Assembly: GCA_964623515.1 (NCBI GenBank)
Contig: CAZURV010000019.1
Location: 1-34,340 of the forward strand
Length of the DNA stretch: 34,340 nt
From: RUG714 sp964623515
Lineage (GTDB): Bacteria; Bacillota; Clostridia; Oscillospirales; Acutalibacteraceae
Direction: 5' to 3'
In this document: in pieces, positions 25,374 to 34,215 of the stretch
Numbering within the stretch: position 1 is the first letter of the stretch
Layout of the letters: every line of letters starts with the position of its first letter
Made by a program: the position numbers and the translations under genes
Notes under the pieces: generated by a model
What the model was told of the DNA's origin: nothing
Database searches by the model: none
What the model saw: only the letters and a program-made list of their open reading frames with translations

Positions 25374-26348
25374 TCATGTCAGCGGAAACACAGCCTGCGA
25401 AAGTGCGAGAATAACAGGCATGCTAATTATGCTCATAACCGTGGAAGAAGCTACCGTAGTTGAAGCAAGCCCGGTATTTTTATCAAAATTGCTGGCAAAA
25501 AGCACAGTATTATTCGCGCTCGGCGGACAGGCACTCACCATGATGCTCATAGCTATTACGGCGGGAACTCGGACAATTAACTTATCTGTAAGAATCAGCA
25601 ATGCAAAAACGCACGCCGGAATGATGAGCAGTCTGAAAAGTGCAACGATATAATTGTTTTTATCGGTAATCATCTTCTTAATATCTGTATGCGCAAGATA
25701 TGTTCCGAGGCATACCATAGCCAGTGGCGTATTCATGCTTCCCAATTTTTCAATTGGAGACGATATAACTTCGGGAAGCTGTATTCCAAAAATGCCAAGT
25801 ACAAACACCGGAATCCCGAGAAATATTCCGAGAGTCCCGGGATTAATAAGAATATGAAAAACGGAAATCTTTGCATTTTCGCGGCTGTCTTCATTTATTT
25901 GATAAATGCCCTGCGTAAAAGCAAATACATTAAAGACCGCTATGCCTATTGAACAATAAAATACGCCTGCGTCTCCGATAACTTCCTGCGCCATAGGAAG
26001 GCCGAGATAACCGCAGTTTCCGTAGATTGCGGCGTATCTGTAAATATTTCGTTTGTTTGACGGCTGTTTTTTAAACAAAATATTTGCCAGCGGAATTGCA
26101 ATTAAATACGTCAAAAGATAAAAAACAACCGATAAAATCAGTTCTTTAACTTCTATATTGTTTTTATTGATTTTAGCAAAACTGTTAATGATAACACAAG
26201 GCGTTACAATATAAAACAACAGTCCCGTAGCAAGGCGTGCCGCTTTTTCCGTAAATTTCCCTATTTTATCTGCAAAAAAACCAATCGCTGCAATGATATA
26301 AAGAATTGCAACCAGCTTTGCAACTTCAAGTAAATTTTCTAAAAACAT
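25374..26348 (-). CDS. AEC (auxin efflux carrier) family transporter
   Basis: 324 residues with about 10 membrane helices in two inverted halves. Typical elements are TPCVIINSF in helix 2, GNCGYLGLPM in helix 4, PLAMVCLGTYLA before helix 7 and SACPPSANNT near helix 9. Bacterial members export or import organic acids or amino acids; the substrate here is unknown. The ATG at 26348 has no strong ribosome site nearby (only GCGGGC about 12 bases upstream), so a different start is possible, though the hydrophobic pattern begins directly. It is a single gene. Confidence 0.9.
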   Translation of the reverse strand: MFLENLLEVAKLVAILYIIAAIGFFADKIGKFTEKAARLATGLLFYIVTPCVIINSFAKINKNNIEVKELILSVVFYLLTYLIAIPLANILFKKQPSNKRNIYRYAAIYGNCGYLGLPMAQEVIGDAGVFYCSIGIAVFNVFAFTQGIYQINEDSRENAKISVFHILINPGTLGIFLGIPVFVLGIFGIQLPEVISSPIEKLGSMNTPLAMVCLGTYLAHTDIKKMITDKNNYIVALFRLLIIPACVFALLILTDKLIVRVPAVIAMSIMVSACPPSANNTVLFASNFDKNTGLASTTVASSTVMSIISMPVILALSQAVFPLT

Positions 26349-26629
26349 TAAATTTTATTGCCCGCTTTCCATTGGTTTATGCCAGATAAGGATAAGATTT
26401 TGAATGAAAGATGACTCCTTATTCTTGTTGAAAATCCTAAACATACGTCAGTTTTCCTGCATTTTTTAACAACGCCTAAAAAAATTTCTTGCTTTACAAA
26501 ACTGCCATGCACCTAAAATGATTAAAGGTTTGATGATAGGCAATGCAAAAGCGTAGTCAATCTGATGCTTAACGAACCTTTTTAACGCAGTTTTCGCACA
26601 TCATTATCAGACTTTTCTCCCGATTTGGT
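26349..26629. other. Gap upstream of the AEC gene with possible micro-ORF
   Basis: About 280 bases. On the minus strand GGGAG and ATG at 26604 open an 11-codon frame, MMCENCVKKVR, ending at 26569; the words resemble the metal-binding loop of an HMA domain. The +1 frame stays open for about 44 codons to a stop at 26466. Neither is convincing as a gene. The promoter described at 26533-26560 is also here. A 10-base palindrome lies at the upstream gene's stop. Confidence 0.3.
26533..26560 (-). promoter_or_regulatory. Possible promoter of the AEC gene
   Basis: Minus-strand TTGACT (26555-26560) and TATCAT (26533-26538) with 16-base spacing. The leader would be about 178 bases. The -10 is poor, so confidence is modest. 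Confidence 0.4.
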
Positions 26630-27532
26630 TTAAACCGTAAATTCTTCTACCGCTTTATACTGTGTTTCACGCATCACACCGAAAATCACGCACATAATGA
26701 AAATGCCCATTGCCAAATCGCATACCTGATAGAGGGACTGCTGTGCATAAAGAACATTCGTACTTCCGATAAGAGCCACAATATATCTCGGCACACTGCT
26801 GAGAAAGCAGAAAAATGCGCCTGCCAGACCGTATCCGAACAGTTTAAACTGCGGCTTTTCCACATTGGCGTCTGCCGCCAGTCTGATAAATGCCATAAAA
26901 AAGAGTAGACAGAGCACAATCATAAACAGTTCAAACAAAAGTTCCGAGACATAGCGGTATGTAACGGTTTTCATAAATCTAAGCATCAACCTGCATATTC
27001 CCCACAAAACAGGTGAAACAGCAAGCACGGTTTTCTCTCTGTAATTCACTTTTTCTGTAAAATAGGTTACGGAAACGAAAACAAAATAAACTGCCGAAAG
27101 CAATGCAAAAACAGCCTGAAGCATCAGGAAATATTTTGATGATGCACCGAAAGTATCTCCGGTTATCAGTTTAGACACTTCAATCCTGCCGGTTAATAAA
27201 CCGAAAGCATTGACAGACTGAACAACAGCGTCCATCACCAAAGTAAGCGCAAAAAACAGCGCTGAAAAAGCAATCGCTTTGTTTTTGCCCTGCGGAGAAC
27301 TATAAAGCGTTATTTTCCTTCCTTTCAGGGAAAAGACAAATGCAAATATGACCTGAAGCAGACAAACGCCGTATAAAATATAAATAGTCGGGTTCGAATT
27401 GTTCTGATAAAAACCCGAACCATCCGTTTTTATAACATTCATAAGCTGATAGACTCTCAGAGGCAGTGCAATCACCAACGCCGCAGCAGTAATTATAACC
27501 GCTTTCCCGAGATTTGTTTTTGCTTTTTCCAT
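26630..27532 (-). CDS. Hypothetical polytopic membrane protein
   Basis: 300 residues with about seven or eight hydrophobic helices, short loops and no conserved motif that I recognise. The N-terminus MEKAKTNLGKA leads directly into the first helix; the C-terminus is cytoplasmic-looking. GGGGTATATT precedes the ATG. A very good promoter at 27667-27695 gives it a leader of about 128 bases containing an ACAGG/CCTGT hairpin. It is divergent from the SpoIID-like gene. Function unknown; proteins of this shape in Clostridia are often near housekeeping genes without a known role. Confidence 0.78.
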   Translation of the reverse strand: MEKAKTNLGKAVIITAAALVIALPLRVYQLMNVIKTDGSGFYQNNSNPTIYILYGVCLLQVIFAFVFSLKGRKITLYSSPQGKNKAIAFSALFFALTLVMDAVVQSVNAFGLLTGRIEVSKLITGDTFGASSKYFLMLQAVFALLSAVYFVFVSVTYFTEKVNYREKTVLAVSPVLWGICRLMLRFMKTVTYRYVSELLFELFMIVLCLLFFMAFIRLAADANVEKPQFKLFGYGLAGAFFCFLSSVPRYIVALIGSTNVLYAQQSLYQVCDLAMGIFIMCVIFGVMRETQYKAVEEFTV

Positions 27533-27599
27533 AATATACCCCTTCTGTTGAATTGTTATCCAAACAGGTGTATTTGCCTGTCCGCACTCTGAAATTAGA

Positions 27600-27629
27600 G
27601 GAATTGAAAGAGTCTTTACCGCATAGAAT
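27600..27629 (+). promoter_or_regulatory. Possible sigma-E-type promoter of the SpoIID-like gene
   Basis: CATAGAAT (27622-27629) resembles the sigma-E -10 CATA-x-A-x-T and lies 15 bases after GGAATTG, a weak -35. SpoIID is sigma-E controlled in Bacillus, which motivated the search. The match is loose. Confidence 0.28.
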
Positions 27630-27666
27630 TTAATATCCTCCGTGCCGATAAAAACTATATTAGTTT

Positions 27667-27695
27667 ATTATATATTAAATAAATAGTAAAGTCAA
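27667..27695 (-). promoter_or_regulatory. Strong sigma-A promoter of the unknown membrane protein
   Basis: Minus-strand TTGACT (27690-27695), 17-base spacer and perfect TATAAT (27667-27672). The -35 lies only about 18 bases before the ATG of the divergent SpoIID-like gene, so RNA polymerase here would overlap the latter's ribosome site and leader. Confidence 0.8.
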
Positions 27696-27712
27696 TCAAG
27701 AGGTGGAAGTAA

Positions 27713-28774
27713 ATGAGAAATTTTATATGTTTGTTTGTTGCTGTTATGATCATTATTCTGGCTGTTCCCACAATCTGTTTTTTTGCCGAGGACGCAAAAC
27801 CGAAAACAACAGAAACAGCGTCGGCCGATACGTCTACTGATATCAAGAACAGCAGCAAAAGCACTGAAAAAAAAGAAACATCGGAAATCCAAACCAATAA
27901 AAATGTGCTTTCAAATTCATCAGACAAGGTGAAAATTTATATAAGCGAAACAAAAACAGTTGAAACTGTCAGCCTGACAGATTATCTGATAAGCACCGTG
28001 GGCAAAGAGGTTTCGATAAGTGCTCCGGCAGAAGCGCTTAAAGCACAGATTCTGTGCTGTTATACTTATCTTTTGTATATAAAAGAAAATTATAACAGCA
28101 GTACGATAAAAGGAGCTGATATCTCCAACGATTCATCAATCCATCAGGCGTACCTCACCAAAGATCAGCTGAAAAAATTCTGGGGTTCAAAATACAACGC
28201 GAATTATAAAAAACTCAAAAGCGCGGTCGAATCGGTTTACGGAGAATACATATCCTATAACAGCGCTCCGATTCTTGCGGCGTACCACTCGTCAAATTCG
28301 GGATACACGGAAAGTTCAAAAGTATACTGGGGCAGTGAACATCCTTATCTCACTTCGGTTATCAGCATTGGGGACAAGTTATCGGAGGATTACCGGAATA
28401 CAACGCCGTTTACACCGGAGCAGTTGAAAGAAAAACTCAGCAGGCTTGAAGGAAAAAATTTCATTTTTGGTGAAAGTCCTTCCGACTGGATCGGTAAAAT
28501 AACCAAATCAAAATCCGGCACAGTACTCTCTGCCGAAATCGGTGGAATCACATTAAAAGGCAACGAAATACGTTCCGCTCTTGCACTTAAATCAAGCGTT
28601 TTTACGGTTATTTACAAAAACGGGAATTTTATTTTCACGACCGACGGCTACGGACATGGAGTCGGCCTTTCCCAGGCAGGCGCACAATATATGGCAAAAC
28701 TCGGTTTTTCTTATAAAGATATAATCTGTCATTACTATAATGGGGTTGAAATACTCGGCGGAAATAATGTATAA
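27713..28774 (+). CDS. SpoIID/LytB domain protein
   Basis: 353 residues. An N-terminal membrane helix (about 4-24) is followed by a Ser/Thr/Lys-rich linker to about residue 70 and a SpoIID domain. Matches include the catalytic-Glu region TVGKEVSISAPAEALKAQ (Glu99), YHSSNSGYTESS and GYGHGVGLSQAGAQYM. SpoIID is a lytic transglycosylase that trims peptidoglycan during engulfment; the linker and helix fit a mother-cell membrane anchor. AGAGGTGG precedes the ATG. It leads a plus-strand cluster whose other genes are not sporulation-specific. It may be SpoIID itself or a paralogue. Confidence 0.92.
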   Translation: MRNFICLFVAVMIIILAVPTICFFAEDAKPKTTETASADTSTDIKNSSKSTEKKETSEIQTNKNVLSNSSDKVKIYISETKTVETVSLTDYLISTVGKEVSISAPAEALKAQILCCYTYLLYIKENYNSSTIKGADISNDSSIHQAYLTKDQLKKFWGSKYNANYKKLKSAVESVYGEYISYNSAPILAAYHSSNSGYTESSKVYWGSEHPYLTSVISIGDKLSEDYRNTTPFTPEQLKEKLSRLEGKNFIFGESPSDWIGKITKSKSGTVLSAEIGGITLKGNEIRSALALKSSVFTVIYKNGNFIFTTDGYGHGVGLSQAGAQYMAKLGFSYKDIICHYYNGVEILGGNNV

Positions 28775-28826
28775 TATTTTTAAGTGTGTTGGGTTCTTCT
28801 CTCGGCAACTTAAAGGAGGACAATCA

Positions 28827-29996
28827 ATGAAAAAACTGGCGGTAATAGGAGGAGGAGCTTCCGGAATGATTGCGGCGGTTCATGCCGCTTCAAATTACGG
28901 CTGTGAAGTTTATCTTTTTGAAAAAAATACAACGCTCGGTAAAAAATTGCTCTCCACAGGAAACGGCAGATGTAATATTACGAATAAAATGGTTTGCGCG
29001 GACTCGTACAATTCTCCGACTGCATACCCCGCAATCCGTAGATTCGGCAGTGATTTTACCATAAATTATTTCAGAAAACTCGGTCTGCTGATAAAAACGG
29101 ATAAATCCGGAAGGTGCTATCCTTACAGCGAAAGTGCGACAGACGTGCTTGCCATTCTGGAAACGGCGCTGAAAAAATTCAAAGTTAATATACAAACCGA
29201 ATACGAAGTACTCAAAGCCGAAAAAACTGCCGGAGGATTCTTGTTAAATGGCAGTTTTGCATGTGACGCGGTCATAACGGCTGCAGGTTCAAGAGCATCC
29301 GTTAAAGGTTACAGCGGATATAATCTCTTTAAAAGCTCGGGAATCAGATATAAAAAATTTTCTCCGTCACTCTGTCCCGTTCCTTTAAAAGACAACCTCG
29401 ATTTGAAAGGGGTTCGAGTAAAAGCCGAGTTCCACGCAGACGAAAGAAAAGAATTTGGTGAAATACAGTTTGGTGAAAATTACATATCAGGTATCTGTGT
29501 TATGAATCTTGCCAAATACATAACCGATCAATCGTTTGTGTACGCGGATTTTATGCCGGATTACGAGAAAGAAAAACTGAAGAACATTTTTGTTTCCAAA
29601 ATGTTGTTGTATCCCGATGCAAATGCGGATGTACTGACGCGCGGTATTCTTCTTCCGAAACTCGGCAATGTCATTCTGAGAATTTCCGCGGCAGAAAATA
29701 AATCCGTTCATTCCATCACAGAAAATGATATAGAAAACATCATAAACAATATCAAATGCTTCAAGCTGAATACTTACCCGCCTGAAGATTTTAAAAACGC
29801 GCAGGTATGCGTGGGAGGAGTTACTGAACTCAATCCGGAAACACTGGAAAGCAACGCAGTTAAAGGATTGTTTATATGCGGGGAAGCGGTGGATGTTGAT
29901 GCGCCGTGCGGAGGATTCAATCTGCAATGGGCATGGTCAAGCGGACTCCTTGCCGCCGAAAGCGCCGCAAAATATTTGAGGGATGAAAATGATTAA
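28827..29996 (+). CDS. FAD oxidoreductase, HI0933/BaiN family
   Basis: About 389 residues. The FAD-binding GGGASGMIAAVHAA is at the start, then STGNGRCNITN, SGRCYPYSESATDV and the C-terminal GEAVDVDAPCGGFNLQWAWSSG, the standard series for the HI0933 flavoprotein family. BaiN from gut Clostridia, a member, reduces bile-acid intermediates, but the family is wide and the role here is open. I chose the ATG at 28827 because AAAGGAGG lies 6 bases before it; an earlier in-frame ATG at 28740 would overlap the SpoIID-like gene. It overlaps the next gene by 8 bases. Confidence 0.93.
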   Translation: MKKLAVIGGGASGMIAAVHAASNYGCEVYLFEKNTTLGKKLLSTGNGRCNITNKMVCADSYNSPTAYPAIRRFGSDFTINYFRKLGLLIKTDKSGRCYPYSESATDVLAILETALKKFKVNIQTEYEVLKAEKTAGGFLLNGSFACDAVITAAGSRASVKGYSGYNLFKSSGIRYKKFSPSLCPVPLKDNLDLKGVRVKAEFHADERKEFGEIQFGENYISGICVMNLAKYITDQSFVYADFMPDYEKEKLKNIFVSKMLLYPDANADVLTRGILLPKLGNVILRISAAENKSVHSITENDIENIINNIKCFKLNTYPPEDFKNAQVCVGGVTELNPETLESNAVKGLFICGEAVDVDAPCGGFNLQWAWSSGLLAAESAAKYLRDEND

Positions 29997-31593
29997 AATT
30001 TCCGGAATAAAACTGAATCTTGACTACACAAATAACGATTTAAAACATGCAATATTAAAAATTCTCAGAATCCCGAAAGAAAACCTGATTAAATTTAAAG
30101 TCACGAGAAAAAGCGTTGACGCGAGAAAAAAAGATAATATTTTTTTTACATTCGCTGTGCTGGCGCAGGTGCGCGGAAATGAAGAAAAAATCGTTAAAAA
30201 AGCCAAAAATTCAAAAGTAAGCATAGCTGAACCGGAAGAAAAACTGATTATACCGACAGTAAAACAATGCAAAACAAAACCTGTAATTATCGGATTTGGC
30301 CCGGCAGGAATGTTTGCGGGTTTAATTCTCGCCCGTGCGGGGCTTGAACCGATTATTCTGGAACGAGGGAAAATCCTGTCGGAAAGAAAAAGCGATGTTC
30401 AAAAATTCTGGAACAGCAGAATACTAAATGAAGAAAGCAACGTGCAGTTCGGGGAGGGTGGCGCCGGAACTTTTTCAGACGGAAAACTGAACACCGGAAT
30501 TAAAGACAAGCGCTGTAAATATGTTCTCGAAACATTTTACGAACACGGCGCTCCGGAAGAAATAACATTTTCTAACAAGCCGCATATCGGAACGGACAGG
30601 CTCGGTGGCATTGTTACCAGCATCCGAAAAGAAATCGAAGCCCTGGGTGGAAAAGTTCTTTTTAACTCGAAGCTTACTGAGCTTATTATATACAACAACT
30701 CCGTTCGGGGAATACGTTATAGAAAGGCAGGAGAAACATTCGATATTGAAGCATACAATATCATTCTTGCAATAGGAAACTCGGCAAGGGACACTGTTGA
30801 AATGCTTTATCATTCAGGCATAAACATCATACAAAAGCCCTTCAGTGTAGGCGCGCGTATAGAGCACCCGCAAAAGCTTATCAATAAAGCGCAGTACGGC
30901 AAGTTTGCAGAGCACCCAGCACTCGGTGCTGCTGACTACAAGCTTGCCTGCCATGGACTTCACGAACGCGGCGCATACACATTTTGTATGTGTCCGGGAG
31001 GAACAGTTGTTGCAGGAGCAAGCGAAAAGGGCGGTGTAGTTGTAAACGGAATGAGCGAATATTCTCGCGCAGGAGAAAATGCCAACTCCGCGTTGCTCGT
31101 GGGAATTGAACCGAAAGATTTTGACAGCATACATCCGCTTGCGGGAATTGAAAAGCAGCGCCGTATTGAGCGCGCGGCATATAAACTTGCAGGCAGTTCA
31201 TATAAAGCCCCTGCACAGCTCGTTGGAGATTTTCTCCAAAACAAGCCCTCACATTCTCTAGGTAATGTAAAGCCGACATGCCCTACAGGCGTTGTACTCA
31301 CGGATTTACGTGAATGTCTGCCGGAAAAAACCGTCTCCGTGATGAAAGATGCAATCGTTAAAATGAACGAAAAGCTGAACGGTTTTTCGCTTTATGACGC
31401 CGTACTGACAGCCCCCGAAACACGTTCAAGCGCGCCTGTCAGAATACCGCGGGACGATTGGTTACAAGCGAATATAGACGGAATATATCCATGCGGGGAA
31501 GGAGCCGGTTACGCCGGAGGAATCGTATCCGCAGCCGTAGACGGAATCAAATGTGCAGTGAAGCTGCTGGAGAATATGAATGAAGAAATATAA
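29989..31593 (+). CDS. FAD-dependent dehydrogenase, COG2509-like
   Basis: 534 residues. An N-terminal domain of about 90 residues (basic, ferredoxin-like) precedes the Rossmann motif GFGPAGMFAGLILARAG. Later come SDGKLNTGIKD, a central region with GASEKGGVVVNGMSEYSR, and the C-terminal FAD contact GEGAGYAGGIVSAAVDG. This matches the uncharacterised FAD-dependent dehydrogenases of COG2509, widely conserved in Firmicutes. The start is the second of two nearby ATGs because GAGGG then has 7-base spacing. It overlaps both neighbours, so is translated in a coupled way. Reaction unknown. Confidence 0.92.
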   Translation: MIKISGIKLNLDYTNNDLKHAILKILRIPKENLIKFKVTRKSVDARKKDNIFFTFAVLAQVRGNEEKIVKKAKNSKVSIAEPEEKLIIPTVKQCKTKPVIIGFGPAGMFAGLILARAGLEPIILERGKILSERKSDVQKFWNSRILNEESNVQFGEGGAGTFSDGKLNTGIKDKRCKYVLETFYEHGAPEEITFSNKPHIGTDRLGGIVTSIRKEIEALGGKVLFNSKLTELIIYNNSVRGIRYRKAGETFDIEAYNIILAIGNSARDTVEMLYHSGINIIQKPFSVGARIEHPQKLINKAQYGKFAEHPALGAADYKLACHGLHERGAYTFCMCPGGTVVAGASEKGGVVVNGMSEYSRAGENANSALLVGIEPKDFDSIHPLAGIEKQRRIERAAYKLAGSSYKAPAQLVGDFLQNKPSHSLGNVKPTCPTGVVLTDLRECLPEKTVSVMKDAIVKMNEKLNGFSLYDAVLTAPETRSSAPVRIPRDDWLQANIDGIYPCGEGAGYAGGIVSAAVDGIKCAVKLLENMNEEI

Positions 31594-32293
31594 ATATTTA
31601 TTTTTTGACCTTGATGATACGCTTTTAAACTTTGCCCAAGGCGAGCGCATAGCCGTTCGGGAAACGTTTGAACACATCGGCGCTGAAATGAATGAAAAAA
31701 ACCTTGCGCTGTACAGAACACAAAACAGGCTTTTTTGGCAGGGTTTTGAAAACGGAACGTACAAAACTGCAAGCGACGCCAGCATCCGTTTCAAAAATCT
31801 TTCGAAAGCAATCCGATTTAAGTCAAACGATTTTGATGAAATCAATACATTTTATATGACTTCGCTTGCAAAATATGCTTTTATTCTGGATAACTCCATT
31901 GAAATATTGAAAAAACTGGCTACGAAATATGACATATACATCGTAACCAACGGACTGCAAAACGTTGCTGTACCGAAAGCAACAAACAGCGGCATCATGC
32001 ATTTTGCAAAGAACATATTTGTAAGCGAAACCATAGGATATTCAAAACCGAGCAAAGCCTATTTTGATTACTGCTTTTCGCAGATAAAAAATTTCAGAAA
32101 AGCAGAAGCCCTGATAATCGGAGACAGCCTTACGTCAGACATACGCGGCGGACAAAACGCAGAGATAGATTCATGCTGGTATAACCCCAAAAGCATAAAA
32201 AACAATACCGAAATCAAACCTACATATGAAATATCTTCATTCAATCAATTATTAGAAATTTTAGGGGAAAAAAATGAAAATCGTTTTTCTTGA
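31580..32293 (+). CDS. HAD nucleotidase, YjjG family
   Basis: 237 residues. HAD motif I is DLDDTLLNF (Asp10 nucleophile and Asp12), motif II Thr in VTNGLQ, motif III Lys in YSKPSKAYF and motif IV GDSLTSDIRGG. The layout and VTNGLQNVA-like sequence match YjjG, a pyrimidine nucleotidase that removes non-canonical nucleotides. Location beside ung, another enzyme guarding against uracil-type errors, fits that role. It overlaps the genes on both sides by 14 and 20 bases. Confidence 0.92.
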   Translation: MKKYKYLFFDLDDTLLNFAQGERIAVRETFEHIGAEMNEKNLALYRTQNRLFWQGFENGTYKTASDASIRFKNLSKAIRFKSNDFDEINTFYMTSLAKYAFILDNSIEILKKLATKYDIYIVTNGLQNVAVPKATNSGIMHFAKNIFVSETIGYSKPSKAYFDYCFSQIKNFRKAEALIIGDSLTSDIRGGQNAEIDSCWYNPKSIKNNTEIKPTYEISSFNQLLEILGEKNENRFS

Positions 32294-33218
32294 TTCGAGA
32301 ACAATCACAGACTGCGGCATAACCCTTGACCCTCTGAAAAAATACGGAGAGGTCTTTGCATATGAAATCGTCAAACCGCAAGCTGTAAAAGGACTAATAA
32401 AAAACGCAGATGCTGTTTTTTGCAATAAAAGTCTGCTCACGGCGGAAAATATGTGTACGGCAAAACATCTTAAATATATCGGAGTTACGGCAACGGGCGT
32501 TAATAATATTGATCTGGATTACTGCCGGACGCACGGTATCACAGTCTGCAACGCCGGCTCCTATTCTACTGAAAATGTTGCGCAGCAGGTTTTTGCTTTC
32601 ATGCTTGAACACTGCTCAAAAATCAGCAAGTATAACGATTTTGTTCAAAACGGAGGCTGGATTAAATCCCCCTCGTTTTCTCCGCTTGCATTCCGGACAA
32701 CGCTTTTAGCCGATAAAACGCTTGGCATTGTCGGTTTCGGCAGTATAGGCAAAACCGTGGCGAAAATCGCAAAAGCATTCGGAATGAAAGTAATCGTGCA
32801 TACCTCTTCCTATCATGAACACAAAGATATTGAATTTGTTAGCTTTGACGATTTACTGATGCGTTCTGATTTTGTAAGTGTTCACTGTCCCTTGACTGCT
32901 CAGACAGAAAACCTTTTTGACGAATCCGCATTTGCTAAAATGAAAGACGGCGCGTTTTTTATCAACACGGCAAGAGGTCCGATTACGGATGAATCGGCGC
33001 TGAGAAATGCGCTTGAAAGCGGAAAACTGTCCGGGGCGGCAGTCGACGTGCTGTGTAGAGAACCTATGGAGGAAAAATGTCCGCTATATAAAGCGAAAAA
33101 TATTATGATTACGCCCCACTCGGCATGGACAACTTTTGAAACGAAAGAAAGGCTTATGAATATAACCGTTCAAAACTTTGAAAGTTTTTTAAACGGCAAA
33201 ACACAAAATAAGGTATAA
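32274..33218 (+). CDS. D-2-hydroxyacid dehydrogenase
   Basis: 314 residues. The Rossmann motif GFGSIGKTVAKIA binds NAD(P), and the catalytic Arg (NTARGPI), Glu (CREPM) and His (TPHSAW) are in place. The family reduces 2-ketoacids to D-2-hydroxyacids; resemblance to glycerate/hydroxypyruvate types is likely, but substrate is uncertain. GGGG is 6 bases upstream of the ATG. It starts inside the end of the yjjG-like gene. Confidence 0.93.
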   Translation: MKIVFLDSRTITDCGITLDPLKKYGEVFAYEIVKPQAVKGLIKNADAVFCNKSLLTAENMCTAKHLKYIGVTATGVNNIDLDYCRTHGITVCNAGSYSTENVAQQVFAFMLEHCSKISKYNDFVQNGGWIKSPSFSPLAFRTTLLADKTLGIVGFGSIGKTVAKIAKAFGMKVIVHTSSYHEHKDIEFVSFDDLLMRSDFVSVHCPLTAQTENLFDESAFAKMKDGAFFINTARGPITDESALRNALESGKLSGAAVDVLCREPMEEKCPLYKAKNIMITPHSAWTTFETKERLMNITVQNFESFLNGKTQNKV

Positions 33219-33220
33219 AT

Positions 33221-33886
33221 ATGGTTAATATAGGTAATAGTTGGGACGGTCTGCTCAAAGAAGAATTTGAAAAAGAATATTATCTGAAACTGCGTTCTTT
33301 TTTGAAAAAAGAATATTTCAGCAGAAAAATATACCCGGATATGTACGATATTTTCAATGCTCTGCGGTATACGCCCTACGAAGATGTTAAAGCGGTAATC
33401 CTCGGGCAGGATCCTTATCATGGAGCCGAGCAGGCACACGGACTTTGCTTTTCGGTAAAAAAAGGTGTTACGCCTCCTCCGTCCCTTAAAAATATTTTTT
33501 CAGAAATTGAAAATGATATTGGATGCCATATGTCCGGAAGCGGTGAACTCACGCCATGGGCACAGCAGGGCGTTCTGCTTTTGAACACCGTTCTCACCGT
33601 ACGCGAAGGTCAGCCGAACAGCCACAAGGGAATGGGTTGGGAAATCCTGACCGATAAAATTATTGAAATTCTAAACGAACATCAGGATCCGATTGTTTTC
33701 CTTCTTTGGGGCGCAAACGCGAGAAGTAAAAAGAAGCTCATTACAAACAACAGGCATCTTGTTCTTGAAACGGTTCACCCCAGCCCTCTGTCCGCATACA
33801 ACGGATTTTTCGGTTGCAAACATTTTTCGGCAGCAAATAAATTCTTAACGGATAACGGCATCAAGCCGATAAACTGGCAGTTATAA
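33221..33886 (+). CDS. ung: Uracil-DNA glycosylase, family 1
   Basis: 221 residues, standard length. It removes uracil from DNA to start base-excision repair. The water-activating Asp64 lies in GQDPYHG (62-68); the uracil pocket and DNA-insertion loops are AQQGVLLLNTVLTV and HPSPLSAYNGFFG. AAGG lies 7 bases before the ATG, which is 2 bases after the preceding stop, so it is the last gene of the cluster. Repeat family 1 copy 3 begins about 8 bases after its stop. Confidence 0.97.
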   Translation: MVNIGNSWDGLLKEEFEKEYYLKLRSFLKKEYFSRKIYPDMYDIFNALRYTPYEDVKAVILGQDPYHGAEQAHGLCFSVKKGVTPPPSLKNIFSEIENDIGCHMSGSGELTPWAQQGVLLLNTVLTVREGQPNSHKGMGWEILTDKIIEILNEHQDPIVFLLWGANARSKKKLITNNRHLVLETVHPSPLSAYNGFFGCKHFSAANKFLTDNGIKPINWQL

Positions 33887-33894
33887 TTTATTCG

Positions 33895-34012
33895 ACAAGG
33901 TGCTTACCCGCCATGCAACGCGGGAAAGAACAGCGTTAACTTTTAAAAAATCAGAGAGATTATCTCTCCGCTGATTTTGAAACAGCTCTATTTTGAATCC
34001 GTTTTAAAGATG
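33895..34012. repeat. Structured intergenic repeat family 1, copy 3
   Basis: Aligns with copies 1 and 2 through AAGGTGCTTACCC, CAACGCGG, GCGTTAACT, AAATCAG and CTGATTTTGAAA. Its hairpin is the best paired of the three: AAATCAG (33948-33954)/CTGATTT (33971-33977) outside and AGAGA/TCTCT (33955-33967) inside. It starts directly after the ung stop, in the opposite orientation relative to its gene compared with copy 1. Confidence 0.65.
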
Positions 34013-34099
34013 GAACGGTTTCGAAAAGCAAATCATATGAACATTTCAAAAGGCAATTCCGGCCAACCGATTCTGGAGCTTTTATATTATTATCAACGT

Positions 34100-34136
34100 A
34101 AAAAACCGATTTCATGTTTTTGAAACCGGTTTTTTA
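34100..34136. terminator. Bidirectional terminator-like hairpin
   Basis: AAAAAACCG-TTTCA (34100-34114) pairs with TGAAA-CGGTTTTTT (34121-34136) with one A-C mismatch. It has a run of six T on either strand, so it can serve both the ung cluster (plus) and the Fn3-type gene (minus). Confidence 0.75.
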
Positions 34137-34164
34137 ATGTAAATTATTGAAACGATAATCCGAT

Positions 34165-34195
34165 AAAAGAGGGGCTATAAAACAGCCTCTCTTTT
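34165..34195 (-). terminator. Hairpin after the Fn3-like gene
   Basis: AAAAGAGGGGCT (34165-34176) and AGCCTCTCTTTT (34184-34195) pair over 12 bp with one G-U. It lies 21 bases after the minus-strand stop, followed on that strand by TTTTATC. Confidence 0.75.
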
Positions 34196-34215
34196 ACATG
34201 GATAAAAAGGAACAC

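Noticed and set aside
25007..34103. 14-base identity TTATCAACGTAAAA at about 25008 and 34090
   Set aside because: Short, AT-rich and with unrelated flanks; likely chance.
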